Part shown: positions 45,676 to 54,025 of the stretch, in pieces
How positions within the stretch are numbered: the first letter of the stretch is position 1
Layout: every line of letters begins with the position of its first letter
Assembly: GCA_021397845.1 (NCBI GenBank)
Contig: CM038044.1
Span: forward strand, 103,352,942 to 103,416,941
Direction of reading: 5' to 3'
Source of the DNA: Areca catechu
Taxonomy: Eukaryota > Streptophyta > Magnoliopsida > Arecales > Arecaceae
Length of the DNA: 64,000 nt
The notes under the pieces: model-generated
What the model was told of the DNA's origin: nothing
The model's input: the letters and a program-made list of their open reading frames with translations, nothing else
Databases searched by the model: none
Translations under genes and position numbers: made by a program

Positions 45676-47339
45676 TGTTACAGCCGTGACAGTGACGTGG
45701 CCAGGCTCAGGTATCGCCAAATACGAGCAAGCCACGTGTAGGCTTCCCCGGCGGAGTCAGCGCCACGTCCTCAAAGCCAGGATCGGCGAGACTACACCGC
45801 CCGACGACTAAGGCGAACCGCCCTCGCCGAGGTCGAGCTCGGCTCGGAGCTCCTCTACCACCTCATTGGCGCCCGGGCCCGGAGGGGTCCGCTTAAGTGA
45901 GGTCGGCCGAGGTCGGGCGACCTCCTGCCACCTTGCCAGGTGTCCACCCAGGAGGGGTCCACCTAAGCCGAGGTCGGCTGATCCTTCGCCCTTCGCCAGG
46001 TGGCCGCCCGGAGACGGGCCCACCTCGGCCGAAGCCAGGCGACCTCCTGCCACCTCGCCAGGTGTCCACCCAGGAGGGGTCCACCTAAGCCGAGGTCGGC
46101 TGATCCTTCGCCCTTCGCCAGGTGGCCGCCCGGAGACGGGCCCACCTCGGCCGAAGCCAGGCGACCTCCTGCCACCTCGCCAGGTGTCCACCCAGGAGGG
46201 GTCCACCTAAGCTGAGGTCGGCTGATCCTTCGCCCTTCGCCAGGTGGCTGCCCGGAGACGGGCCCACCTCGGTCGAAGCCAGGCGACCTCCTGCCACCTC
46301 GCCAGGTGTCCACCCAGGAGGGGTCCACCTAAGCCGAGGTCGGCTGATCCTTCGCCCTTCGCCAGGTGGCCGCACGGAGACGGGCCCACCTCGGCCGAAG
46401 CCAGGCGACCTCCTGCCACCTCGCCAGGTGTCCACCCAGGAGGGGTCCACCTAAGCCGAGGTCGGCTGATCCTTTGCCCTTCGCCAGGTGGCCCCCAGAG
46501 ACGGGCCCAACTCAGCCGAGGTCAGACCGATCGTACGACGAGGGCCCTGGGGGGAGAGACGGGCCCCGAGGCCATCCCTCGGGCCGTACGAATCCCAGAC
46601 GGCATCCTGTACGGAGGGCGGTGGCACGCGGAACATCACTAGCATCGGCCCGACAGGTCCCGCAGCCGAGAGACGCAACCCTGACACCACAGGCCCCATA
46701 GATAGATGGAGCCCACGCTTGGGGAAGAGGGCGCTCTCACCGGGCCCGAGGCCTGCCGGCCGCCCTGCCAGCGCCGCCCTCCCCTCTTTCTCTTCTGTCC
46801 TTGCCTTTCCCATGCTGGGCCCGGCGGACGAGGTCGGAAAGCCGCCTGGCACCCTTCACCGAAAAGGGAAAAAGAGAAGTGGACGGGGGAGGGGAGTTTC
46901 CGAGGCGGAAAAAGACAAATGCGCGATGGAAGGGGATAAAGAAGGAAGGATCTGGGGATGACAAGGTAAGCCAATTAGCCTGGGGACAAGGAGGAAGCAC
47001 CGGCACAAGGCCTTGCGTCGAGAGAGAAGCTAGAAATCCCTAGAGGGGAAGACTGGGCGCGAGCTCGGCAAGGAGGCCCAGCCGAGATTCTGGTCCCCAG
47101 AGCGTTTCCTTCACCAGTTAACTCTCTAAGTCTGAAACCCTTTAGAGGGTCCGGCTGGAGAGTTTGTTCCTTCTCGTCGTCTACTGACTTGACCGTCGGA
47201 GCTCCCTCGCCGGGATCCCCGACCAGGGTCCTCTAACCCCTTTGTTGCAGGATTTCCGCGGGAAGGGAGGCTCCCTTGCCAGGCGGTCAGGAAGGATCGG
47301 TCGATCCGTGGCACGGGCGCGGCGGCGAGAGCGGCAACA
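45676..47339 (+). repeat. 5' LTR of Tat copy 2
   Basis: 1664 bp, from TGTTACAGCC to GGCAACA. It contains the 122-bp repeats at about 45917-46510. Its distal part (46640-47339) is homologous to 12700-13433 of copy 1. No clear TATA box was found. Confidence 0.95.
45917..46510 (+). repeat. 122-bp LTR repeat (two 61-bp monomers), about 5 copies
   Basis: The marker AGGTGTCCACCC recurs at 45938, 46060, 46182, 46304 and 46426, an exact 122-bp period. Each unit has one CCAGGTGTCC and one CCAGGTGGCC block. Copy 1 has three blocks per unit instead. Each block carries a CAGGTG E-box-like hexamer. Confidence 0.9.
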
Positions 47340-47358
47340 GATTGGCGCACCAGGTAGG
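47340..47358 (+). other. Primer binding site of Tat copy 2
   Basis: GATTGGCGCACCAGGTAGGG follows the LTR end immediately. The third element has the related ATTGGCACGC at 61040. The tRNA used was not assigned. Confidence 0.7.
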
Positions 47359-47379
47359 GGGGCAGGACACTAACCCCTA

Positions 47380-47991
47380 GTGGGAACCGGCTTTCTGCAG
47401 GTGTCACGCACTCCAGCAATGGTGGTCACTCATGGTCGCGAGGCGTCCACCAGCCATGTGGGGGATGTCCACTCCCCTCTAGGGGGCCACAGCCCCGAAA
47501 GGGAGCTTCCGGCTCCCCCTCCTCTTCCACAGCAGCCTGCCCCGGTGGATGGGTCCCTCGCGGCCATCGTCCAGCAGCTGCAGACCTTGACCTCAGCGGT
47601 CCGACAGCTTCAGCATCAGCAGCGGTCCCTGGCCACTCAGCCGCAGCCAGGGACCCCCGCGGCCCGAGCCACGGGGCAGCGTGAGAGCCTGCGCTCCATC
47701 CAGGGCAGGCCATCCCATCCAAGGGCCATCTCCAACCCCCGGGGGAGCCACCAAGCTCCCGCAAAGAGAAACTATTCCGGTTCGGAGGATCACAAGAGTC
47801 GATCCCCGGCCGACGGGGCCGAAACGGCACACCGCAGCAAGCGACGCCGAGGCCAGACCTCACGCCGAGACCGATCGACGCCCCTTTCACCCGCAGCCTC
47901 GGTGGAAGACTCCACCGATGAAGCCATCAGGCGCTAAGCCGAGAGGCGCCTGAAGGAGCATGAGTGCAAACTGGCGGAGTTCGCTCGCTGA
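47380..47991 (+). pseudogene. Gag N-terminal region, Tat copy 2, two stops
   Basis: A frame opens at ATG 47380 (a second ATG at 47419 is an equally good start) and is in phase with the main gag-pol frame at 48016. It encodes a Pro/Gln/Ser-rich, then Arg-rich segment with a short coiled-coil stretch (VQQLQTLTSAVRQLQ). A TAA at 47935-47937 and a TGA at 47989-47991 separate it from the rest. Both look like single-base changes; the TGA falls where CGA would encode Arg. Polyprotein made from the first ATG would stop after 185 residues. Confidence 0.75.
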
Positions 47992-48015
47992 TTCGCCGAC
48001 CTGCAGAACTCGTCG

Positions 48016-51000
48016 GTGGACCCGGTGGGCTATGACTCCCGCCCCCCTTTCTCCGAAGAAATCCAGGTGGAACCAATCCCGAAACAGTTCCGCATGCCGC
48101 AGGTGGATCCCTACGACGGAACCACCGACCCCCTGGATCATTTGGAGAGCTATAAGGCTCTTATGAGGGTCCAGGGGGCCACCGACGTCCTTCTATGCAT
48201 CGCCTTCCCGGCAACCCTTCGGAAGGCTGCTCGAGTCTGGTTCGCCCGCCTCGAGCCCGGGTCCATTTGCTCCTTCCATCAGTTGGAAGGAAAGTTTGTG
48301 GCACATTTCGATGCTTGTCGAAAGGTTCCAAGAGAGGTGGACAGCCTCTTTTCCATCCGCCAGCAGGACCAGGAGCTGCTCCGGGACTACATCACCCGGT
48401 TTAAGACCGCAGCACTGGAGATCTACAGCTTGGACGAGCCCGTCGCCATGCTGGCCTTGAAGCGCGGACTCAAGACGTCCCGCCTAACCTATTCCCTGGA
48501 CAAGAAGCCGCCCAGGACGTATTCCGAGCTCCTCCTCCGCGCCCACAAGTACATCCGAGCGGAGGAGGCCGACCGCACCCGTCGAGAGCTGGATGGGAAG
48601 ACTCCCAAGAAGCCGCTCCCGAGGGACATCCCGGGAGCTCGGAGGCCCGGGCCATCTACCGACCTCCGCCCAAATCCAAAGCCGAGGGGCGAAGCCACTC
48701 CAGAGCGGAGGTACACCCCTCTCCTCGCACCTCGAACGAAGATCCTCATGGAAATCGAGGGCGAGCGCTACCTCCGCCGACCTCCTCCTCAGAACCCAAG
48801 AGCCGCCCGAGACAAATCGAAGTACTGCCAGTTCCATCGCGAACACGGGCATGACACGGAGGAATGTCGCCATATGAAGCGGGAGATTGAGGAGCTGATC
48901 AGCAAGGGTTACCTCAGGAAGTTCGTCAAGAGCGGGGCCCCCTCTGAAGGGCAGCCGCTCGTGGCCCTACCGCCTGTCCCTACGATCGACAACCGCCCAA
49001 CGGAGAAGCCCGTGGGCATGATCTCGCGCGGGCCCGGCCGAGCAATGAAGAGAGCCCGGGAAGTCCCGGAGAATGTAATCCCTCCCAAAGGAGAGGAAAT
49101 TAATGATAATGTAAACAACGATGCCATGGTGGTCGAGATGACCATCGCAAAGCATCCTGTACATCGGATCATGGTGGATAGTGGAAGCTCAGCTGACGTA
49201 CTTTTTTACGATGCATTCTCTCAGATGAATTTATCCCCCGAACAGCTGAAGCCAGTGCACACCCCCCTGGTAGGTTTTACAGGGGACTTGGTGGAGGTCG
49301 AGGGGGAGATCACTCTCCCGGTCACTGCCGGATCCCCGCCCCGGCAAGCGACCGTCCTAATAACATTCACCGTCGTCAGGCTCCCCTCGCCTTACAACGC
49401 CATTCTCGGGCATCCTGGGCTCAACCAACTGGACGCCACCATCTCCACGAGGCTGTTGGTGCAGTTCCCCACACCTTCCGGGCTCGGAGAGATGAAGGGG
49501 ACGATCCAGCCAGTCCCGCTCTGCCTCCAGACGGTCCCAGACACTAGGGGCGCGGAGCTTGCCCGTGATATCAACGACCTCGATCTGAGAGAGAGGGAAC
49601 CCAGGGGAGGACCCGTAGAGCGCCTGCTGACTTTTCCCCTCGGTTCGGATCCCCTGAAGATGGTGCAAATCGGGGCCCAGCTCCCCGAGGAAGAGCAAAC
49701 CCGCTTGCTGGAGTTCCTCCGCGCCAACGCTGACGTGTTCGCCTGGTCAGCAGCCGACATGCCGGGCATCCCGCCCGAGATTATTATGCACAGCCTGAAC
49801 ATGGACCCAGGTTGCCGCCCGGTCTGCCAGAAGAAGAGAAGCTTCGCCATGGAGAGGCAGAAGGCGATCAACGAGGAAGTAGAGAAGCTCCTCGCCACCG
49901 GTTTCGTCCGAGAGGTCCAATACCCTAGCTGGCTGGCAAACGTGGTCATGGTAAAAAAGAGTAGCGGTAAGTGGAGGATCTGTGTGGACTACACCGACCT
50001 CAACCGAGCTTGCCCAAAGGATAGTTTCCCTCTTCCAAAGATCGACCAGCTGGTCGACACCACCTCGGGGCATCACCTTTTATCGTTCATGGACGCCTTC
50101 TCCGGATACAACCAGATCCGGATGAACCCGGAGGATGAAGAGCACACTGCCTTCATAAATGACCGCGGGACTTTTTGCTACAGGATGATGCCTTTCGGCC
50201 TCAAGAATGCGGGTGCGACGTATCAACGTCTGGTCAGTAAAATCTTCAAAGACCAGATAGGCCGCAACATGCAGGTGTACATGGACGACATGCTGGTGAT
50301 GAGCAAACTTGATTCGGACCACGTGGCTGACTTGATGGAGACGTTCGGCAACCTCCGGTGCCATCAGATGAAGCTGAACCCGGTGAAGTGCGCTTTCGGC
50401 ATCTCCGCCGGTAAGTTCTTAGGGTTTATGGTGACTCAAAGAGGGATCGAGGCCAACCCGGAGAAGGTCCAGGCCATCCTGGACATGGAGCAGCCCGCCT
50501 CCAAGAAGCAGGTGCAACGACTGACCGGTCGAGTCGCAGCCCTCAGCCATTTTATTTCCAGGTCAGCGGACCGCTGTCGTCCCTTCTTCAAGGTGCTGAG
50601 GAAGATGAATGGCTTTGCTTGGACCGAGGAATGTCAGCGGGCCTTCGAGGAGCTGAAGAAGACGCTCGCATCGCCACCTTTACTGTCCAGGCCCGAGGAG
50701 GGGGAGGAGCTTGCCCTCTACTTGGCGGTTACCCCGGAGGCCGTCAGCTCTGTCTTGGTCCGAACCGACGACCAGGGGCTCCAGCGGCCGGTGTACTATA
50801 CCAGTAAACTCCTCCGAGATGCGGAGCTCAGGTATTCCCGGCCCGAGAAACTTGTTTTTGCGCTAATAGTGTCTGCCCAGCGTCTCAGGCCCTATTTCCA
50901 AGCGCACCCCATCGCCGTCTTGACGGACCAACCGCTGAAAGTGGTGCTCAGCCGACCTGATACTTCGGGACGGTTGGCCAAGTGGGCACTGAAACTCAGC

Positions 51001-51726
51001 GAGTTCGACATTGCATACAGGCCAAGGTCGGCCATGAAGGCACAGGTGCTGGCCGATTTTTTGGTCGAGTGTGCAGGCTTGGGCAAGGAGCCCGAGGAAG
51101 ATCCCCCGGCCCAGCCGATGGAGGTTGGCACCGATGAGCCCGGAGAGGACGTCTGGATCCTCCATGTGGACGGAGCCTCGAACTCCGGCGGGAGCGGAGC
51201 TGGGCTCATCCTCGCCAACGGTGACGGGGTCGTCGCCGAGTGCGTACTCCGTTTCCAGTTCCCCGCAACAAATAACCAGGCGGAGTACGAGGCACTTCTT
51301 ACCGTACTGAGAGTCTCCCGAGAGCTGGGCGTGACCAACCTCAGAGCTTTCACCGACTCCCAGCTCGTAGCGGGGCAGGTGTCCGGAGAGTACGTCGCGC
51401 ACAACCCCCAAATGGCGAAGTACTTGGAGCTCGTCAAGGCGGGCGCGTCCAAATTCCGTCGCTTCAACATCACCCACATCCCTCCGGGGAGAACGCCCGT
51501 GCGGACGCCCTCTCCCGACTGGCGACCCTGCCGGACGCGATGCTGGGACGCGCTCATGTGGAGCGCCTTGAGGTCCCAAGCCTCGAAGCACCGGTGGAGG
51601 TCCATCAGGTCAGCCAGGAGCCCAGCTGGATGGACAAGTACGCTGCCTACATCGCCAGCGGCACCCTGCCGGAGGACCGACAGGCGGCTCGTCTCATCAG
51701 GAAGAAGGCCGTGCGGTTTGTCCTGA
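48016..51726 (+). CDS. Gag-protease-RT-RNase H polyprotein (Tat copy 2)
   Basis: A 1236-residue frame; the frame is open from 47992 and the first ATG is at 48016. In order: retrotransposon gag domain (about residues 20-200), a CX2HX4HX4C knuckle (Cys271, His274, His279, Cys284), a retroviral-type aspartic protease with DSGS (Asp388), RT (about 600-780) with the Y-M-D-D catalytic motif at 755-758, the usual Ty3 RNase H (about 860-1020), then a second archaeal-like RNase H with Asp1052 (HVDGASN), AEYEALL and FTDSQL. The last 50 or so residues are out-of-frame readthrough: the correct frame moves by -1 near 51490, inside HIPPG. The enzymes look intact. Protein made this way would lack the gag N-terminus and integrase. 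Confidence 0.9.
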   Translation: MDPVGYDSRPPFSEEIQVEPIPKQFRMPQVDPYDGTTDPLDHLESYKALMRVQGATDVLLCIAFPATLRKAARVWFARLEPGSICSFHQLEGKFVAHFDACRKVPREVDSLFSIRQQDQELLRDYITRFKTAALEIYSLDEPVAMLALKRGLKTSRLTYSLDKKPPRTYSELLLRAHKYIRAEEADRTRRELDGKTPKKPLPRDIPGARRPGPSTDLRPNPKPRGEATPERRYTPLLAPRTKILMEIEGERYLRRPPPQNPRAARDKSKYCQFHREHGHDTEECRHMKREIEELISKGYLRKFVKSGAPSEGQPLVALPPVPTIDNRPTEKPVGMISRGPGRAMKRAREVPENVIPPKGEEINDNVNNDAMVVEMTIAKHPVHRIMVDSGSSADVLFYDAFSQMNLSPEQLKPVHTPLVGFTGDLVEVEGEITLPVTAGSPPRQATVLITFTVVRLPSPYNAILGHPGLNQLDATISTRLLVQFPTPSGLGEMKGTIQPVPLCLQTVPDTRGAELARDINDLDLREREPRGGPVERLLTFPLGSDPLKMVQIGAQLPEEEQTRLLEFLRANADVFAWSAADMPGIPPEIIMHSLNMDPGCRPVCQKKRSFAMERQKAINEEVEKLLATGFVREVQYPSWLANVVMVKKSSGKWRICVDYTDLNRACPKDSFPLPKIDQLVDTTSGHHLLSFMDAFSGYNQIRMNPEDEEHTAFINDRGTFCYRMMPFGLKNAGATYQRLVSKIFKDQIGRNMQVYMDDMLVMSKLDSDHVADLMETFGNLRCHQMKLNPVKCAFGISAGKFLGFMVTQRGIEANPEKVQAILDMEQPASKKQVQRLTGRVAALSHFISRSADRCRPFFKVLRKMNGFAWTEECQRAFEELKKTLASPPLLSRPEEGEELALYLAVTPEAVSSVLVRTDDQGLQRPVYYTSKLLRDAELRYSRPEKLVFALIVSAQRLRPYFQAHPIAVLTDQPLKVVLSRPDTSGRLAKWALKLSEFDIAYRPRSAMKAQVLADFLVECAGLGKEPEEDPPAQPMEVGTDEPGEDVWILHVDGASNSGGSGAGLILANGDGVVAECVLRFQFPATNNQAEYEALLTVLRVSRELGVTNLRAFTDSQLVAGQVSGEYVAHNPQMAKYLELVKAGASKFRRFNITHIPPGRTPVRTPSPDWRPCRTRCWDALMWSALRSQASKHRWRSIRSARSPAGWTSTLPTSPAAPCRRTDRRLVSSGRRPCGLS

Positions 51727-52859
51727 TGGACGGGCAGCTGTATCGAAGATCCTACTCTTATCCCCTCCTCAGGTGCGTAGGACCCACAGAAGCCAAGCTT
51801 GTGCTCCAGGAGATTCACGAAGGCATCTGCGGGAACCACGTGGGGGGCAGGGCATTGGCGTACAAGGCCCTCCATCAGGGCTACTTCTGGGAAACAATGA
51901 AGGAAGACGCCGCCGACTTCGTGAAGAAGTGCGACCGGTGCCAGCGTCACGCCACGGTGCAGCGGCAACCCTCCAACCCAATCTCTCAGCTCTCAGCCCC
52001 CTGGCCGTTCGCCCAGTGGGGGATGGACCTCCTGGGCCCATTCCCGCCGGCATCGGGCCAGCGGAAGTTCTTGATAGTGGCTATCGACTACTTCACGAAG
52101 TGGGTCGAGGCCGAACCGTTAGCAAGGATCACCGAAGCAAACGTCGCCAAGTTCTTCTGGAAGTCCATCATCTGCCGCTTCGGCCTCCCCCACACTGTGG
52201 TCACCGACAATGGACGACAGTTCGATTGCCGGGAATTCGAAGAATTCTGCAGCGACCTCGGCATCAGGCATCGCTTTACCTCGGTGGCGCACCCTCAGAC
52301 CAACGGGGAGGCCGAAGTCACGAACAGGACCATTCTTCAGGGCCTCCGCACGCGGCTGGACCAGGCCAAGGGCAGGTGGGCCGATGAGCTTTCCAGCATC
52401 CTTTGGGCATACCACACCACCCCAAGGATGGCTACCGACGAAACTCCATTCAACCTCATCTTCGGTGCCGAGGCAGTCATCCTGATCGAGCTCAGCCTAC
52501 CCACGCTGCGCGTGGAGCAATACGACGAGACAGAAAACCCGGCCAGGATGATGCTCAACCTAGACCTTCTCGAGGAAACCAGGGACAGGGCCCGAATCCG
52601 AATGGCGGCATACCGGCAACGTGTAGCCAGATATTACAACTCCCGGGTGCGGCCTAAGGCTTTTCGTCCCGGAGACTTGGTCCTCCGGCGCGCCGAAGCA
52701 TCCCAACCCCGGGAATGCGGCAAGCTATCGCCCAACTGGGAAGGCCCGTATCGGGTGGCAGAAGCCCTCCCTCATGGAGCATATTACTTGGAAGAATTGG
52801 GAGGTGCCAGGTTCCCCCGGACATGGAACTCCTCGAACCTGAGGATGTACTACCAGTGA
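51540..52859 (+). CDS. Integrase (Tat copy 2)
   Basis: A 439-residue frame, -1 relative to the upstream polyprotein and overlapping it by 187 nt. The ATG at 51540 is in phase with the integrase; the frame is open further upstream, so it could equally be the C-terminal part of a polyprotein. It has an HHCC zinc-binding region (IHEGICGNH ... CDRCQRH), then a catalytic core with Asp in GMDLLGPF, Asp in VTDNGRQF and Glu in NGEAEVTN, all present, then a C-terminal domain with WEGPYRV and FPRTWNSSNLRMYY. It inserts the element cDNA into nuclear DNA. It looks complete. Confidence 0.9.
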   Translation: MLGRAHVERLEVPSLEAPVEVHQVSQEPSWMDKYAAYIASGTLPEDRQAARLIRKKAVRFVLMDGQLYRRSYSYPLLRCVGPTEAKLVLQEIHEGICGNHVGGRALAYKALHQGYFWETMKEDAADFVKKCDRCQRHATVQRQPSNPISQLSAPWPFAQWGMDLLGPFPPASGQRKFLIVAIDYFTKWVEAEPLARITEANVAKFFWKSIICRFGLPHTVVTDNGRQFDCREFEEFCSDLGIRHRFTSVAHPQTNGEAEVTNRTILQGLRTRLDQAKGRWADELSSILWAYHTTPRMATDETPFNLIFGAEAVILIELSLPTLRVEQYDETENPARMMLNLDLLEETRDRARIRMAAYRQRVARYYNSRVRPKAFRPGDLVLRRAEASQPRECGKLSPNWEGPYRVAEALPHGAYYLEELGGARFPRTWNSSNLRMYYQ

Positions 52860-52920
52860 TGTAAGGCTCCCAGTTTCTGTAACAAAGCTTCCCCACTTCA
52901 AACACTCCCTTCTAACTTCA
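52860..52920 (+). other. Start of the 3' untranslated region, copy 2
   Basis: A short spacer between the integrase stop and the 120-bp repeat block. Confidence 0.6.
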
Positions 52921-53700
52921 ACAAGAAGGCCTGCGGCATCGAGCTCAGTCCGGAAGATCCTGGGCTTCGGCCTGGAAGGTGGCGCCGAACCCAGTTCGCC
53001 CACGCAAGCCCAGAGCACAGCTCAGCAAGCCGTGCAAGGCTTGAGAAAGCCTGCGGCATCGAGCTCAGTCCGGAAGATCCTGGGCTTCGACCTGGAAGGT
53101 GGCGCCGAACCCAGTTCGCCCACGCAAGCCCGGAGCACAGCTCAGCAAGTCGCGCAAGGCTTGAGAAAGCCTGCGGCATCGAGCTCAGTCCGGAAGATCC
53201 TGGGCTTCGGCCTGGAAGGTGGCGCCGAACCCAGTTCGCCCATGCAAGCCCGGAGCACAGCTCAGCAAGCCGCGCAAGGCTTGAGAAAGCCTGCGGCATC
53301 GAGCTCAGTCCGGGAGATCCTGGGCTTCGGCCTGGAAGGTGGCGCCGAACCCAGTTCGCCCACGCAAGCCCGGAGCACAGCTCAGCAAGCCGCGCAAGGC
53401 TTGAGAAGGCCTGCAGCATCGAGCTCAGTCCGGAAGATCCTGGACTTCGGCCTGGAAGGTGGCGCCGAACCCAGTTCGCCCATGCAAGCCCGGAGCACAG
53501 CTCGGCAAGCCATGTAAGGCTTGAGAAAGCCTGCGGCATCGAGCTCAGTCCGGAAGATCCTGGGCCTCGGCATGGAAAGTGGCGCCGAACCCAGTTCGCC
53601 CACGCAAGCCCGGAGCACAGCTCAGTGAGCCGCGCGAGGCTTGAGAAAGCCTGCGGCATCGAGCTCCGTCCGGAGGTCCCGGGCTTCGGCCCGAAAGACG
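52921..53700 (+). repeat. 120-bp tandem repeat, about 6.5 copies
   Basis: GGCTTGAGAAAGCCTGCGGC recurs every 120 bp (53038, 53158, 53278, one altered at 53398, 53518, 53638). Because 120 is divisible by three, several frames remain open on both strands, including a 281-residue minus frame; these are not genes. The block separates the convergent 3' ends of gag-pol and the antisense ORF. Confidence 0.95.
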
Positions 53701-54025
53701 GAGCAGAAATCGTGTTGTCTGCGCAAGCATGAAGGCGACCCAAAGTCGGGCCCGCCTAAGGCTTGCCCTGCTGCGACGCGACTCTGCAAGCCCCATCCTT
53801 CGATTTGAACAATGGGAGGACCAGGCCTGCAGTCACTTCAACTGTTCCAGACCGACATCTCAGAAAGAAGAGAAGAGAAAAGTAAGACGAGACAACGAAC
53901 AAGGTTTCGGTAAAAGCTTAGATCTTCATTAACATAAGTGGTCGGTACAAGCTGGGAGCCCCGACAGGCCGGGACTCCCCAAAAAACAAAAACAGCAGAA
54001 ATAAAGCAAAAAGACAGTGCCGGGA

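Noticed and set aside
51480..51500. Programmed -1 frameshift signal
   Set aside because: No X-XXY-YYZ heptamer is present in the correct frame in either copy, so the mechanism is left open and only the shared frame break is reported.
50863..51968. Long minus-strand frames opposite RNase H and integrase
   Set aside because: They are mirror frames of GC-rich coding sequence and have no domain of their own.
52898..53743. 281-residue minus-strand frame with a 40-residue repeat
   Set aside because: The 120-bp repeat period is a multiple of three, so frames on both strands stay open. There is no start context or conserved domain, and the 121-bp version in copy 1 does not preserve it.
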